This document shows positions 28,930 to 37,578 of a stretch of DNA of 41,269 nt, one piece after another (the first letter of the stretch is position 1; each line of letters opens with the position of its first letter). The notes under the pieces were generated by a model, which saw only the letters and a list, made by a program, of their open reading frames with translations, was not told the origin of the DNA and made no database searches. Source of the DNA: Betaproteobacteria bacterium. GTDB taxonomy: Bacteria > Pseudomonadota > Gammaproteobacteria > Burkholderiales > SG8-39. A program made the translations under genes and the position numbers. The DNA is taken from assembly GCA_016177575.1 (NCBI GenBank), contig JACOVA010000088.1:1-41269 (forward strand), given 5' to 3'.

Positions 28930-30879
28930 TTAGCCGGTTTTCTTGTCTTTGACCTCGGTGTACTCGGCGTCGACCACGTTGCCGTCGTCCTGCTTCGCCT
29001 CCCCGCCGCTCTTGGCCTCGCCGCCGGCCTCCTGCGCGGCCTGCTCCTGCTTGGCCTGCGCCTCGGCGTAGACCTTCTCGCCGAGCTTCTGCGCCGCCTG
29101 CGCGAGCGCCTGGGCTTTCGCATCGATCTCTGTTTTATCTTCTGATTTCAAGACCGATTCAGCTTCCTTGAGCGCGGTCTCGATCTTGTCTTTCTCGCCC
29201 GCTTCCAGCTTGTCGCCGTAGTCCTTGAGCGACTTGCGGATCGAGTGCACCAGCGCCTCGCACTGGTTGCGCGCGTTGACGAGCTCGAGCGCCTTGCGGT
29301 CCTCCTCGGCGTGCGCCTCGGCGTCCTTCACCATGCGCTTGATCTCCTCCTCGGTCAGGCCGGAGCCCGCCTGGATCTTGATCTTCGCCTCCTTGCTGGT
29401 CGCCTTGTCCTTGGCGGTGACGTGCAGGATGCCGTTGGCGTCGATGTCGAAGGTGACCTCGATCTGCGGCAGGCCGCGCGGCGACGGCGGGATGTCAGCC
29501 AGGTTGAACTGGCCGAGCGATTTGTTGCCGCTCGCCATGTCGCGCTCGCCCTGCAGCACGTGGATCGTCACCGCGGTCTGGTTGTCCTCCGCGGTCGAGA
29601 ACACCTGCTGCGCCTTGGTCGGGATGGTGGTGTTCTTCTGGATCAGCTTGGTCATGACGCCGCCCAGCGTCTCGATGCCGAGCGACAGCGGCGTGACGTC
29701 GAGCAGCAGCACGTCCTTGACGTCGCCCTTGAGCACGCCCGCCTGGATCGCCGCGCCCACCGCCACCGCCTCGTCCGGGTTGACGTCTTTGCGCGGCTCC
29801 TTGCCGAAGAACTCGCGCACCTTGTCGATCACCTTGGGCATGCGCGTCATGCCGCCCACCAGGATCACGTCCTGGATGTCGGAGACCTTGACGCCCGCAT
29901 CCTTGATCGCGATGCGGCAGGGCTCGATCGTCTTCTGGATCAGGTCGTCCACCAGTGACTCGAATTTCGCGCGCGTGATCTTCATCGTCAGGTGCTGCGG
30001 CGCGCCGCCCGACATGGCGATGTAAGGCTCGTTGATCTCGGTCTGCTGGCTCGAGGAAAGCTCGATCTTGGCGCGCTCGGCGGACGACTTCACCCGCTGC
30101 AGCGCGATCGAGTCCTTGGCCAGGTCGACGCCGCTCTGCTTGCGGAACTCCTCCACGACATGGTCGATCAGCCGCTGGTCGAAGTCCTCGCCACCGAGGA
30201 AGGTGTCGCCGTTGGTCGAGAGCACCTCGAACTGGTGCTCGCCCTCGACCGCCGCGATGTCGATGATCGAGATGTCGAACGTTCCGCCGCCGAGGTCGTA
30301 GACCGCGATCTTGCGGTCCTTGCCTTCCTTCTTGTCCAGCCCGAAGGCAAGCGCAGCCGCGGTCGGCTCGTTGATGATGCGCTTGACCTCCAGCCCCGCG
30401 ATGCGGCCGGCGTCCTTGGTCGCCTGGCGCTGCGAGTCGTTGAAGTAGGCCGGCACCGTGATCACGGCCTCGGTGACTTCCTCGCCCAGGTAGTCCTCGG
30501 CGGTCTTCTTCATCTTGCGCAGGACGTCGGCCGAGATCTGCTGCGGCGCGAGCTTCTTGTCGCGCTCCTCGATCCACGCGTCGCCGTTGTCGGCCCTGGC
30601 GATCTTGTAGGGCATCAGGCCGATGTCCTTCTGTACTTCCTTCTCCTCGAACTTGCGCCCGATCAGCCGCTTGACGGCGTAGAAGGTGTGCTTGGCGTTG
30701 GTCACCGCCTGGCGCTTGGCCGGCGCGCCGACCAGGATGTCGCCGTCGTCGGTGTAGGCGACGACCGACGGGGTGGTGCGCGAGCCCTCCGAGTTCTCGA
30801 TCACCTTGGGCTTGCCGCCCTCCATGATCGCTACGCAGGAATTGGTGGTGCCGAGGTCGATGCCGATGATCTTTGCCAT
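28930..30879 (-). CDS. dnaK: Chaperone DnaK (Hsp70)
   Basis: A 649-residue Hsp70. The ATPase domain starts [18 protein letters not shown] and contains [27 protein letters not shown] with the autophosphorylated threonine, and [10 protein letters not shown]. The substrate domain includes [17 protein letters not shown]. The acidic tail ([13 protein letters not shown]) corresponds to the proteobacterial DnaK C-terminus. AAGGA precedes the ATG; 10 bases separate it from grpE. Confidence 0.98.
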   Translation of the reverse strand: MAKIIGIDLGTTNSCVAIMEGGKPKVIENSEGSRTTPSVVAYTDDGDILVGAPAKRQAVTNAKHTFYAVKRLIGRKFEEKEVQKDIGLMPYKIARADNGDAWIEERDKKLAPQQISADVLRKMKKTAEDYLGEEVTEAVITVPAYFNDSQRQATKDAGRIAGLEVKRIINEPTAAALAFGLDKKEGKDRKIAVYDLGGGTFDISIIDIAAVEGEHQFEVLSTNGDTFLGGEDFDQRLIDHVVEEFRKQSGVDLAKDSIALQRVKSSAERAKIELSSSQQTEINEPYIAMSGGAPQHLTMKITRAKFESLVDDLIQKTIEPCRIAIKDAGVKVSDIQDVILVGGMTRMPKVIDKVREFFGKEPRKDVNPDEAVAVGAAIQAGVLKGDVKDVLLLDVTPLSLGIETLGGVMTKLIQKNTTIPTKAQQVFSTAEDNQTAVTIHVLQGERDMASGNKSLGQFNLADIPPSPRGLPQIEVTFDIDANGILHVTAKDKATSKEAKIKIQAGSGLTEEEIKRMVKDAEAHAEEDRKALELVNARNQCEALVHSIRKSLKDYGDKLEAGEKDKIETALKEAESVLKSEDKTEIDAKAQALAQAAQKLGEKVYAEAQAKQEQAAQEAGGEAKSGGEAKQDDGNVVDAEYTEVKDKKTG

Positions 30880-30889
30880 GTCGTTTCCT

Positions 30890-31438
30890 TCAGTTCGAGT
30901 CTAACCCTGTGTCCGATATGGGGTTTCCCGGGCCGCTTTCAACCGCCTTCGCGACCGTGACGAGCGCCGGGCGCAGTACCCGGTCGTGCAGGCTGTAGCC
31001 CTTCTGCATGACTTCGACCACGGTATTCGGCTCCGCCGCGGACTCGACGGCCGCCATAGCCTGGTGAACGTGGGGATCGAATCGCTCTCCGGGCCCCGGG
31101 TTGATCTCCCTGATGCTTGCTTTTTCGAGTGACGCCTTCAACTGGCGGTACGTCAGCTCGATCGCGCTCACGTCCTTCGCCTGCAGCGCTGTCTCAAGGC
31201 TGTCCATCACGGGCAGCAGGGTTTCGGCGAAACGCTCGACGCCGTACTTGTGCGCGGCAGCGACGTCGGCGCGCGCCCGCTTGCGCGTGTTGTCGGCCTC
31301 CGCGACCGCGCGCATCCAGGCCTCGCGCTGCTCCTCGATGCGCGCCTGCGCTTCGGCCAGTAGCTTGTCGAGGGTCTTCTCCTCGGCGGAGGCGGGGCTG
31401 CCTTCGGCTGCTCGGGTTTCGGGGTTAGATTCAGACAT
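30890..31438 (-). CDS. grpE: Nucleotide exchange factor GrpE
   Basis: GrpE releases ADP from DnaK. The 182-residue protein has an acidic disordered start, a long dimerising helix ([31 protein letters not shown]) and the C-terminal beta domain with [32 protein letters not shown]. It leads the chaperone operon behind a sigma-32 promoter. No Shine-Dalgarno is visible and the predicted leader is only about 6 bases. Confidence 0.97.
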   Translation of the reverse strand: MSESNPETRAAEGSPASAEEKTLDKLLAEAQARIEEQREAWMRAVAEADNTRKRARADVAAAHKYGVERFAETLLPVMDSLETALQAKDVSAIELTYRQLKASLEKASIREINPGPGERFDPHVHQAMAAVESAAEPNTVVEVMQKGYSLHDRVLRPALVTVAKAVESGPGNPISDTGLDSN

Positions 31439-31450
31439 ACAAGGCGTTTG

Positions 31451-31477
31451 AATTGGGGCGAGCCAGTCGGTTTCAAG
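31451..31477 (-). promoter_or_regulatory. Sigma-32 (RpoH) heat-shock promoter of grpE-dnaK-dnaJ
   Basis: On the minus strand CTTGAA (31477-31472), preceded by CCCCTGAGGGG-type context, is followed after 13 bp by CCCCAATT (31458-31451). This is the heat-shock -35 and -10 layout with allowed spacing. The predicted start is near 31444. No CIRCE (HrcA) element is seen here. Confidence 0.8.
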
Positions 31478-31515
31478 CCCCTGAGGGAAGATTATTTGTC
31501 TTTTTGAACAAGGAG

Positions 31516-32457
31516 ATGCAATTGCTTGCGCAGCTTCTGAAGCGGCTGCGCCGGGCCCCCGGGACGGCGCGACTGCCCGCCTCGGTGTCCGTGGGCATGG
31601 CGGCCCACGGCAATTCCGCTACCACGTGGCGGGCGCTCGACGCGCTGTTCGCCAGCGCAACGGGCGACTTCGAGCTGCTGCTGGTCGACGACCACTCGCC
31701 CGATGACACGCTGGCGATCTTTCGCCAGGCGCGCGACTGGCACGCCAACACCCGCATCTTCAGCTTCACGCGCAATCTCGAGTATTGCGAGAGCGTGAAC
31801 GCGTTCCTGTCGCACGCGCGCGGCGAGCGGCTGATTTTCCTCTCCAACGACGTCTACGCCTCGCCCGCTTACCTGCGGGAGATTCTCGCCACGGCGGCGG
31901 CGCACCCGGACTGCGGCATCCTGCGCGGCTGCTCCAACTTCGTCGACAACGGCTCGGCCGCCCATAACGTGCCGATGCACGGCTGCGAGACCCGCGAGGC
32001 GTACTTCGCCTTTGCCGAGGAGGTGGCCGCCCGCAACCGGGCGAGCCCGCTGCTCGACGATCGATTCCTGGTCGGCGACGCGTTCCTGGTCGCGCGGCCG
32101 GTCATCGAGCGCATCGGCACCTTCGATACGCGCTTTCGCGGCTATTACGGCGACGGCGATTTCGGACTGCGCGCGCGCATCGCCGGCTTCCGCGTCGCGC
32201 TCGAGCGGCGCGCCTTTGCCTACCACGACAGGGACGCCAACGTCGGCTACCTCGACGACGAGGAGGCGCGAAGGCGGAAGCTCGCGCTGCGCCACCAGCG
32301 GGTCGCCGCGGCGCTCGGCGAGTTCCTGCGCAAGTACCGCATCCCCATGGCCGAGGCGTCGGTGCACGACCTTCCCTGGGAGGAGCTGGCGCAGCGGCGC
32401 TTCGACCCCGCGCTGCACCGGGTCGCGCCCAGGGACTACTCGAGCTACCTGGTCTGA
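31516..32457 (+). CDS. Family 2 (GT-A) glycosyltransferase
   Basis: A 313-residue protein with a GT2 fold: nucleotide-sugar start SVSVGMAAHGNSATTWRALD, LLVDDHSPDDT near residue 60, a DXD-region equivalent FLSNDVYASP near 118, and the acceptor/catalytic segment GTFDTRFRGYYGDGDFGLRARIAG near 205-225. The sugar and acceptor are unknown, and no other polysaccharide genes are adjacent. AAGGAG (31510-31515) touches the ATG at 31516, too close for good initiation. TTG 31522 would have 6-base spacing and is a real alternative. It diverges from grpE. Confidence 0.8.
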   Translation: MQLLAQLLKRLRRAPGTARLPASVSVGMAAHGNSATTWRALDALFASATGDFELLLVDDHSPDDTLAIFRQARDWHANTRIFSFTRNLEYCESVNAFLSHARGERLIFLSNDVYASPAYLREILATAAAHPDCGILRGCSNFVDNGSAAHNVPMHGCETREAYFAFAEEVAARNRASPLLDDRFLVGDAFLVARPVIERIGTFDTRFRGYYGDGDFGLRARIAGFRVALERRAFAYHDRDANVGYLDDEEARRRKLALRHQRVAAALGEFLRKYRIPMAEASVHDLPWEELAQRRFDPALHRVAPRDYSSYLV

Positions 32458-32575
32458 GCGCTCAGGACGGCGCGGCGGCCCTCGATCGAGGCTAATGCGG
32501 TATGCTTCACCCCGGGAGGAGGAAGTTGCGCGGCCTGGCCTGGGGCGCGCGGCAATCCTCGTGGAGGAGGGTCAA

Positions 32576-33607
32576 ATGCACAGAACAATCAAGCTGGCGC
32601 TGATCGGCGCATTCGCCGTCAGCGCGATACCCGCGGCTGCGCAAGAGTTCAGCCTGCGTCTGCATACGCTGCTTCCGCCGGTGGCTGCGCCGCCCAAAAC
32701 CTTCCTGATCCCCTGGACCGAAAAGCTCGCCAAGGAGTCGGGCGGAAAGCTCAAGGTCGGCTTCTTCGGCCCCATGACGCTGGGCGGCACGCCGCCGCAG
32801 CTGGTCGACCAGGCGCGCGACGGCGTCGTGGACATCGTCTGGACCTTGCCGGGCTACACGGCCGGCCGCTTTCCGAAATCATCGGTGTTCGAGTTGCCGT
32901 TCCTGCACACCAGCGCCGAGGCGACGACGATGGCAATCCAGGATTTCGCCGACAAGCACCTGAAGGACGAGTACAAGGACTACCACGTCCTGCTGCTGCA
33001 CGCGCACGGCGGCTCGCTCTTCATGATGCGCGAAAAGGCGGTACAAAAGGTCGAGGACTTCAGGGGCCTTAAGATCCGCACCGCGACCTCGGCCGGCGCG
33101 CTGTTCTTGAAGACGCTTGGCGCGGTGCCGCTCGGCATGCCGGTGCCGGAGGTCGGCCCGGCCATGGCGAAGGGCGTGATCGACGGCACGATGCTGCCTT
33201 ACGAAATCGCGCCGTCGCAGAAAATGCAGGACTTGGCGACCTACTTCGTCACGCTCTCGGGGCCTCAGCCCAGGATGAACACCTCGATGTTCGCGTTCCT
33301 GATGAACAAGGCGAGCTATGCCAAGCTCCCGGCCGATCTGAAGAAGGTCATCGACGCCAACTCCGGCCGCAACCTCGCGCCGACGGCGGGCAAGAACTGG
33401 GACCAGATCGAGATCGGCGGTCAAAAGGTGATGGCCTCGAAGGACAAGAACAAGTTCCTGCAGATCCCGCCCGCCGAGGTGGCGAGGATGAGGGAGCTGG
33501 CCAAGCCGGCGCTCGCCCAGTGGGTCGCCGACATGAAAGCCAAGGGATTCAACGGCGACGAGCTGCTGAGGGACGCGCAGACGCTGATCACGAAGTACTC
33601 GAAGTAG
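32576..33607 (+). CDS. dctP: TRAP transporter substrate-binding protein (DctP family)
   Basis: The periplasmic binding protein of a TRAP transporter, which uses ion gradients to import organic acids. The 343-residue protein has a signal peptide (about 1-22, ending AAAQ). DctP-family segments include WTEKLAKESGGKLKV, GGTPPQLVDQARDGVVDIVW and LKIRTAT, whose arginine usually binds the substrate carboxylate. A strong ribosome site GGAGGAGG lies 5 bases before the ATG. The substrate cannot be told from sequence. dctQ and dctM follow. Confidence 0.92.
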   Translation: MHRTIKLALIGAFAVSAIPAAAQEFSLRLHTLLPPVAAPPKTFLIPWTEKLAKESGGKLKVGFFGPMTLGGTPPQLVDQARDGVVDIVWTLPGYTAGRFPKSSVFELPFLHTSAEATTMAIQDFADKHLKDEYKDYHVLLLHAHGGSLFMMREKAVQKVEDFRGLKIRTATSAGALFLKTLGAVPLGMPVPEVGPAMAKGVIDGTMLPYEIAPSQKMQDLATYFVTLSGPQPRMNTSMFAFLMNKASYAKLPADLKKVIDANSGRNLAPTAGKNWDQIEIGGQKVMASKDKNKFLQIPPAEVARMRELAKPALAQWVADMKAKGFNGDELLRDAQTLITKYSK

Positions 33608-33649
33608 CCTGCGGCACGCCGTTTGACGGCGCGCAGTCCAGCCGCGGGA

Positions 33650-34180
33650 ATGACGGAACAGGCAGCAAGCATCGGCCGGCCCGCCGATTTGGTGGGCCGG
33701 CTGCTTTTCGACGTGACGCGCATCGTCGCGCTTGCGGGCGGCTGCGTGCTCGCGCTCATGGCGGCGATGATCGCGGTGAGCGTCACCGGGCGCTCCTTCT
33801 TGCGCGCGCCGATCCCGGGCGATTTCGAGCTGGTCGAGATCGGCTTGAGCGTCGCCGTGTTCACGTTTCTGCCCTACTGCCAGATGGTGCGCGGCAACGT
33901 GATCGTGGATTTCTTCATGGCGCGCGCGCCGGTGCGCGCCAAAGCGTTCTTCGACGCGATCGGCAATCTCATGTTCACGGTGATCGTGGCGCTGCTGCTG
34001 TGGCGCCACAGCCTCGGTTCGCTGGACATCTACAACGCGGGCGAGACGACCATGATCCTCAGCGTCCCGCGCTGGTGGAGCTTTCCCGCCGCAGTCCTGA
34101 GCCTCGCGCTGCTGCTTGCGGTGTGCCTGTACACGCTCTGGCGGAGCATTCGCGAGATGCGTGCCGGCCGTTTCGAGTAG
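33650..34180 (+). CDS. dctQ: TRAP transporter small permease (DctQ family)
   Basis: A 176-residue membrane protein with about four transmembrane helices. It has the DctQ pattern GRSFLRAPIPGDFELVEIGL near residues 45-65 and a hydrophilic loop with QMVRGNVIVDFF. ATG 33650 is chosen; a TTG at 33623 would add nine residues. It lies 42 bases after dctP and 30 before dctM. Confidence 0.9.
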   Translation: MTEQAASIGRPADLVGRLLFDVTRIVALAGGCVLALMAAMIAVSVTGRSFLRAPIPGDFELVEIGLSVAVFTFLPYCQMVRGNVIVDFFMARAPVRAKAFFDAIGNLMFTVIVALLLWRHSLGSLDIYNAGETTMILSVPRWWSFPAAVLSLALLLAVCLYTLWRSIREMRAGRFE

Positions 34181-34210
34181 GCCGGCGCACCGAGGACGGG
34201 GAGCCGCAGC

Positions 34211-35533
34211 ATGAGCGGGCTGGCAATCGGCGCGATCGGGTTTGTCGTCCTGCTCGTCCTGCTCGCGCTGCGCATCCCCATAGCGGTGGCCATGATCGCG
34301 GTCGGCATGACCGGGTACGTGGTCATCGCTGGCGACGTGGCGCTGCTCGCCTATCTAAAGACCGCCATGTACTGGCAGTTCAGCAATTTCGGCCTGGCGA
34401 TCATTCCGCTGTTCGTCCTCATGGGGCAGTTCGCCGCCAAGGCAGGGATGAGCACGGCGCTGTTTCGCGCCGCCAACGTCTGGCTCGGGCATTTCCGCGG
34501 CGGCATCGCCATGGCGGCAATCGGCGGCTGCGCCGGCTTCGGCTGCATCGCCGGCTCCTCGCTTGCGACCGCCGCCACCATGGGCCAGGTCGCGCTGCCG
34601 GAGCTACGCCGCTACAACTACTCCGGAGCGCTCGCCACCGGGGCGCTTGCGGCGGGCGGGACGCTCGGCATCTTGATCCCGCCCTCGGTGGTACTGGTCG
34701 TGTACGCGATCATCGTGGAAGCCAACATCGCGACGCTGTTCCTGGCGGCGTTCATTCCCGGAATCCTGGCCGCCTTGGGCTACATCGCGGCGATCGCCAT
34801 CGTGGTGCGCATCAACCCCTCGGCGGGTCCGGCGGGCGAACGTGCGAGCGCGCGCGAGCGCTGGCAGGCCCTGCTCGACATCTGGCCGGTGATGGTGATC
34901 TTCCTCCTGGTCCTGGGCGGGATCTACGTCGGCTTTTTCACGCCGAGCGAAGCGGCCGGCGTCGGTTGCGTCGGCACTTTCCTGCTCGCGGTCATGCGTG
35001 GCGGCATGCGCCGCCAGGGCCTCTTCGAGGCGTTGCTCGAGACCGCGCAGATCAGCGGCTTCATCTTCCTGATCCTGCTGGGCGCGGCCATCTTCAACGC
35101 CTTCCTGGGCTTCTCGGAAGTCACCCAGCTGGCGGCCCGCTACTTCGCGCACTCGGGGCTGTCGCCGCTCGGCGTCCTGCTCGGGATGGTGCTGCTGTTC
35201 TTCCTGCTCGGCATGGTCATGGATTCGCTGTCGATGATCCTGCTCACCGTCCCGGTGTTCTGGGTCATCATCGCCGGGCTGGATTTCGGCATGGATCCGG
35301 AGGACGTGAAGATCTGGTTCGGCGTCATCGCGCTGATCGTGGTCGAGGTCGGGCTGATCACGCCGCCGGTCGGCCTCAACGTCTTCGTCATCAACTCGAT
35401 GGCGCGCGACGTGCCGATGATCGAGACCTTCAAGGGTGTGGTGCCGTTTCTCATCTCGGACGGGGTGCGCGTGGCGCTGATCATCGCTGCGCCCGTGGTC
35501 AGCCTGTGGCTGCCATCGCTGTTCAAGGTCTGA
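34211..35533 (+). CDS. dctM: TRAP transporter large permease (DctM family)
   Basis: The 440-residue ion-coupled permease has about 12 hydrophobic segments. Recognisable parts are LRIPIAVAMIAVG, IPLFVLMGQFAAKAGM, GCAGFGCIAGSSLATAATMG, AGGTLGILIPPSVVLVVYA and ITPPVGLNVFVINS, the DctM signatures. GGGGAG lies 8 bases before the ATG. With dctP and dctQ it makes a complete system. The convergent hemH ends 37 bases downstream without a clear terminator. Confidence 0.94.
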   Translation: MSGLAIGAIGFVVLLVLLALRIPIAVAMIAVGMTGYVVIAGDVALLAYLKTAMYWQFSNFGLAIIPLFVLMGQFAAKAGMSTALFRAANVWLGHFRGGIAMAAIGGCAGFGCIAGSSLATAATMGQVALPELRRYNYSGALATGALAAGGTLGILIPPSVVLVVYAIIVEANIATLFLAAFIPGILAALGYIAAIAIVVRINPSAGPAGERASARERWQALLDIWPVMVIFLLVLGGIYVGFFTPSEAAGVGCVGTFLLAVMRGGMRRQGLFEALLETAQISGFIFLILLGAAIFNAFLGFSEVTQLAARYFAHSGLSPLGVLLGMVLLFFLLGMVMDSLSMILLTVPVFWVIIAGLDFGMDPEDVKIWFGVIALIVVEVGLITPPVGLNVFVINSMARDVPMIETFKGVVPFLISDGVRVALIIAAPVVSLWLPSLFKV

Positions 35534-35570
35534 GCGGGTTGCGGCGCAAACCGGGGTGCGGCGTCCCGCA

Positions 35571-36512
35571 TTACGGCCGTGCCGGCAGCGCGCCGTGCTC
35601 GCGCACGATGCGCGCCATGGCATCGATCCATGCCGCGTGCTCGTTCAGGCAGGACAGGGCGCGGAATTCCCCGCCGCCCGTCTCGAGGAAGGTCTGCCTG
35701 CCCTCGATGGCGATCTCCTCGAGCGTCTCCAGGCAATCGGCGACGAAGCCCGGGCAGGCCACGTGCACGCGCCGGGTGCGCTCGGCGCCCAGCTGCCGCA
35801 GGATCGTCGCGGTGTAGGGCCTGATCCAGGCGGCGGCGCCGAAGCGCGACTGGAAGCCGACCCGGAAGCGCTCCTTCGCCAGGCCGAGCGCGCGGGCGAG
35901 CAGTTGCGCGGTGTGCATGCACTGGCGCAAATAGGGATCGCCGCGCTCGATCTCGCGCAGCGGCAAGCCGTGAAAGCTCATCACCAGCACATCGGGCTCG
36001 CCATGCTGCTGCCACTGCTCGCGCACCGACGCGGCAAGCGCGCCAATGTAAGCCGGGTGGTCGTGGAAGCCATCGATCATCGGCACGCCGCCGCCGACCG
36101 CGTCGCGCACGCTGCCGGTCGTGCTGCCGGAATACTGCGGATAGAGCGGCAGCACGACGATCTTCTCGCTGCCGGAAAGCTTATCGAGTCCGGATCGGAT
36201 CGTCGGCTCGCCATAACGCATAGCGTACTCGACGCTGATATCTTGTTTTGAAAGAAATGCTCTTAGCAAAACCGCCTGCCGCTGCGTATGCAGTGCCAAG
36301 GGCGAACCCTCTGCGGTCCAGATCGCCTGATATCTCTTTGCGCTGCGCGCGGGCCTTGTCCTGAGCACGATGCCGTGCAGGATCGGCAGCCAGAGCAGGC
36401 GCGGCAGGCGGACCACGCGCGGGTCGGCGAGGAACTCGGCGAGATAGCGCCGCACCGCGGCGGCGGTCGGCGCCGCGGGCGTGCCGAGGTTGACGAGGAG
36501 AACTCCGTTCAG
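35571..36512 (-). CDS. hemH: Ferrochelatase; probable CTG start
   Basis: HemH inserts Fe2+ into protoporphyrin IX, the last step of haem synthesis. Core motifs are GVLLVNLGTP at the N-terminus, PLYPQYSGSTTGS, and catalytic His181 in VLVMSFHGLP. The frame is closed by TGA at 36536-36534, and between that stop and the conserved GVLLVNLGTP there is no ATG, GTG or TTG, only CTG at 36512. Starting at the first ATG (36455) would delete the conserved N-terminal strand. CTG gives 313 residues and lies 10 bases after the hrcA stop. The product is certain; the start is inference. Confidence 0.93.
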   Translation of the reverse strand: MNGVLLVNLGTPAAPTAAAVRRYLAEFLADPRVVRLPRLLWLPILHGIVLRTRPARSAKRYQAIWTAEGSPLALHTQRQAVLLRAFLSKQDISVEYAMRYGEPTIRSGLDKLSGSEKIVVLPLYPQYSGSTTGSVRDAVGGGVPMIDGFHDHPAYIGALAASVREQWQQHGEPDVLVMSFHGLPLREIERGDPYLRQCMHTAQLLARALGLAKERFRVGFQSRFGAAAWIRPYTATILRQLGAERTRRVHVACPGFVADCLETLEEIAIEGRQTFLETGGGEFRALSCLNEHAAWIDAMARIVREHGALPARP

Positions 36513-36522
36513 GGCGACCGGG

Positions 36523-37542
36523 CTACGGCTGGCTCAGCGCGCTCGAGAGCAGCTTGGCCGTGATGTCGACGATCGGCACCACGCGGTCGTAGGCCATGCG
36601 CGTCGGCCCGATCACTCCCACCGTGCCGACCACCTCGCCGTCCACCTTGTAGGGCGAGGTGACGACGCTCACCTCGTCGGGCGCCGAGACGCCGGACTCG
36701 CCGCCGATGAAGATCTGCACGCCCTCGCCGCGCAGCGACAGATCGAGGATCTGCACCAGCGAGGTCTTCTGCTCGAACAGCTCGAACAGCTGGCGCAGCC
36801 GGCTCATGTCCTGCGACAGGTCGTGCACCACGAGCAGGTTGCGCTCGCCCGAGATCACGTACTGCTGGTTGCCCTCGGCGACGGCCTGGTTGCTCGCCTC
36901 GAGCGCGGCGCTCATGAGCGCGATCATGTCCTGGCGCAGCTCGCGCAGCTCCTCGTGCAGGCGGCTGCGGATCTCCTCGAAGCTGTGCCCGGAATAATTC
37001 TGGTTGATAAAGTTGGCCGTCGATACCAGCTCCGCGGGCGAATAGTCGCGCCCCGTGAACAGGATCCGGTTCTGCACGTCTCCCTCCGGGGTGACGACGA
37101 TCAGCAGGATGCGCTTCTCCGACAGGCGCAGGAACTCGATCTGCCGGAAAGTGAGGGCGCGGCGGCGCGGGGTCATCACGACGCCGGCGAAGCTGCTCAG
37201 CTGCGACAGCAGCTGCGAGGCGGCGTGGATCACGCGCTGCGGATTGTCCGGATGCAGCTGGTCCTCGATCTGGTGCAGCTCGCCCGAGCCGAGCTGCTTG
37301 ACCACCAGCAGCGTATCGACGAAGAAGCGGTAGCCGAGCGGCGTCGGCACGCGCCCCGCGGAGGTGTGCGGGCTCGAGATCAGGCCCATCTCCTCGAGGT
37401 CCGACATGACGTTGCGGATCGTGGCCGGCGACAGGTCGAGCCCGGAATAGCGCGAAAGGGTGCGCGAACCGACCGGCTGACCCTCGGCGATGTAGCGCTC
37501 GATCAGCGTCTTGAGCAGGATCTGTGCGCGCCTGTCCAGCAT
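36523..37542 (-). CDS. hrcA: Heat-inducible transcription repressor HrcA
   Basis: HrcA represses chaperone operons by binding CIRCE and needs GroE to stay active. The 339-residue protein begins [29 protein letters not shown] with a winged-helix domain ([28 protein letters not shown]). It continues with the HrcA GAF-like core, ending [26 protein letters not shown]. No CIRCE inverted repeat is visible in this window, so its targets (probably groES-groEL) lie elsewhere. The ATG is 6 bases from a -10-like TAGAAT on the same strand. Confidence 0.96.
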   Translation of the reverse strand: MLDRRAQILLKTLIERYIAEGQPVGSRTLSRYSGLDLSPATIRNVMSDLEEMGLISSPHTSAGRVPTPLGYRFFVDTLLVVKQLGSGELHQIEDQLHPDNPQRVIHAASQLLSQLSSFAGVVMTPRRRALTFRQIEFLRLSEKRILLIVVTPEGDVQNRILFTGRDYSPAELVSTANFINQNYSGHSFEEIRSRLHEELRELRQDMIALMSAALEASNQAVAEGNQQYVISGERNLLVVHDLSQDMSRLRQLFELFEQKTSLVQILDLSLRGEGVQIFIGGESGVSAPDEVSVVTSPYKVDGEVVGTVGVIGPTRMAYDRVVPIVDITAKLLSSALSQP

Positions 37543-37547
37543 AGGGA

Positions 37548-37572
37548 GATTCTACACATAGCAGTTAGAATC
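37548..37572. promoter_or_regulatory. Inverted repeat forming divergent -10 boxes for hrcA and nadK
   Basis: GATTCTA (37548-37554) and TAGAATC (37566-37572) are perfect 7-bp inverted arms, 11 bp apart, in the 36-base hrcA-nadK gap. Each arm reads TAGAAT towards its gene. The hrcA box ends 6 bases before its ATG and the nadK box ends 7 bases before its ATG, predicting leaderless or nearly leaderless transcripts both ways. No good -35 is seen. It could also be an operator. Confidence 0.5.
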
Positions 37573-37578
37573 CGAGCA

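Noticed and set aside
32515..32590. A short TTG-started leader ORF after a first GGAGGAGG before dctP
   Set aside because: About 25 codons with no regulatory residue pattern; the second GGAGGAGG serves dctP. Too weak to call.
35534..35570. Intrinsic terminator between dctM and hemH
   Set aside because: Only a bulged GGTTGC/GCAAACC stem with no T-run; not convincing.
37543..37578. CIRCE element before hrcA
   Set aside because: The inverted repeat is GATTCTA/TAGAATC with an 11-bp spacer, not TTAGCACTC-N9-GAGTGCTAA.
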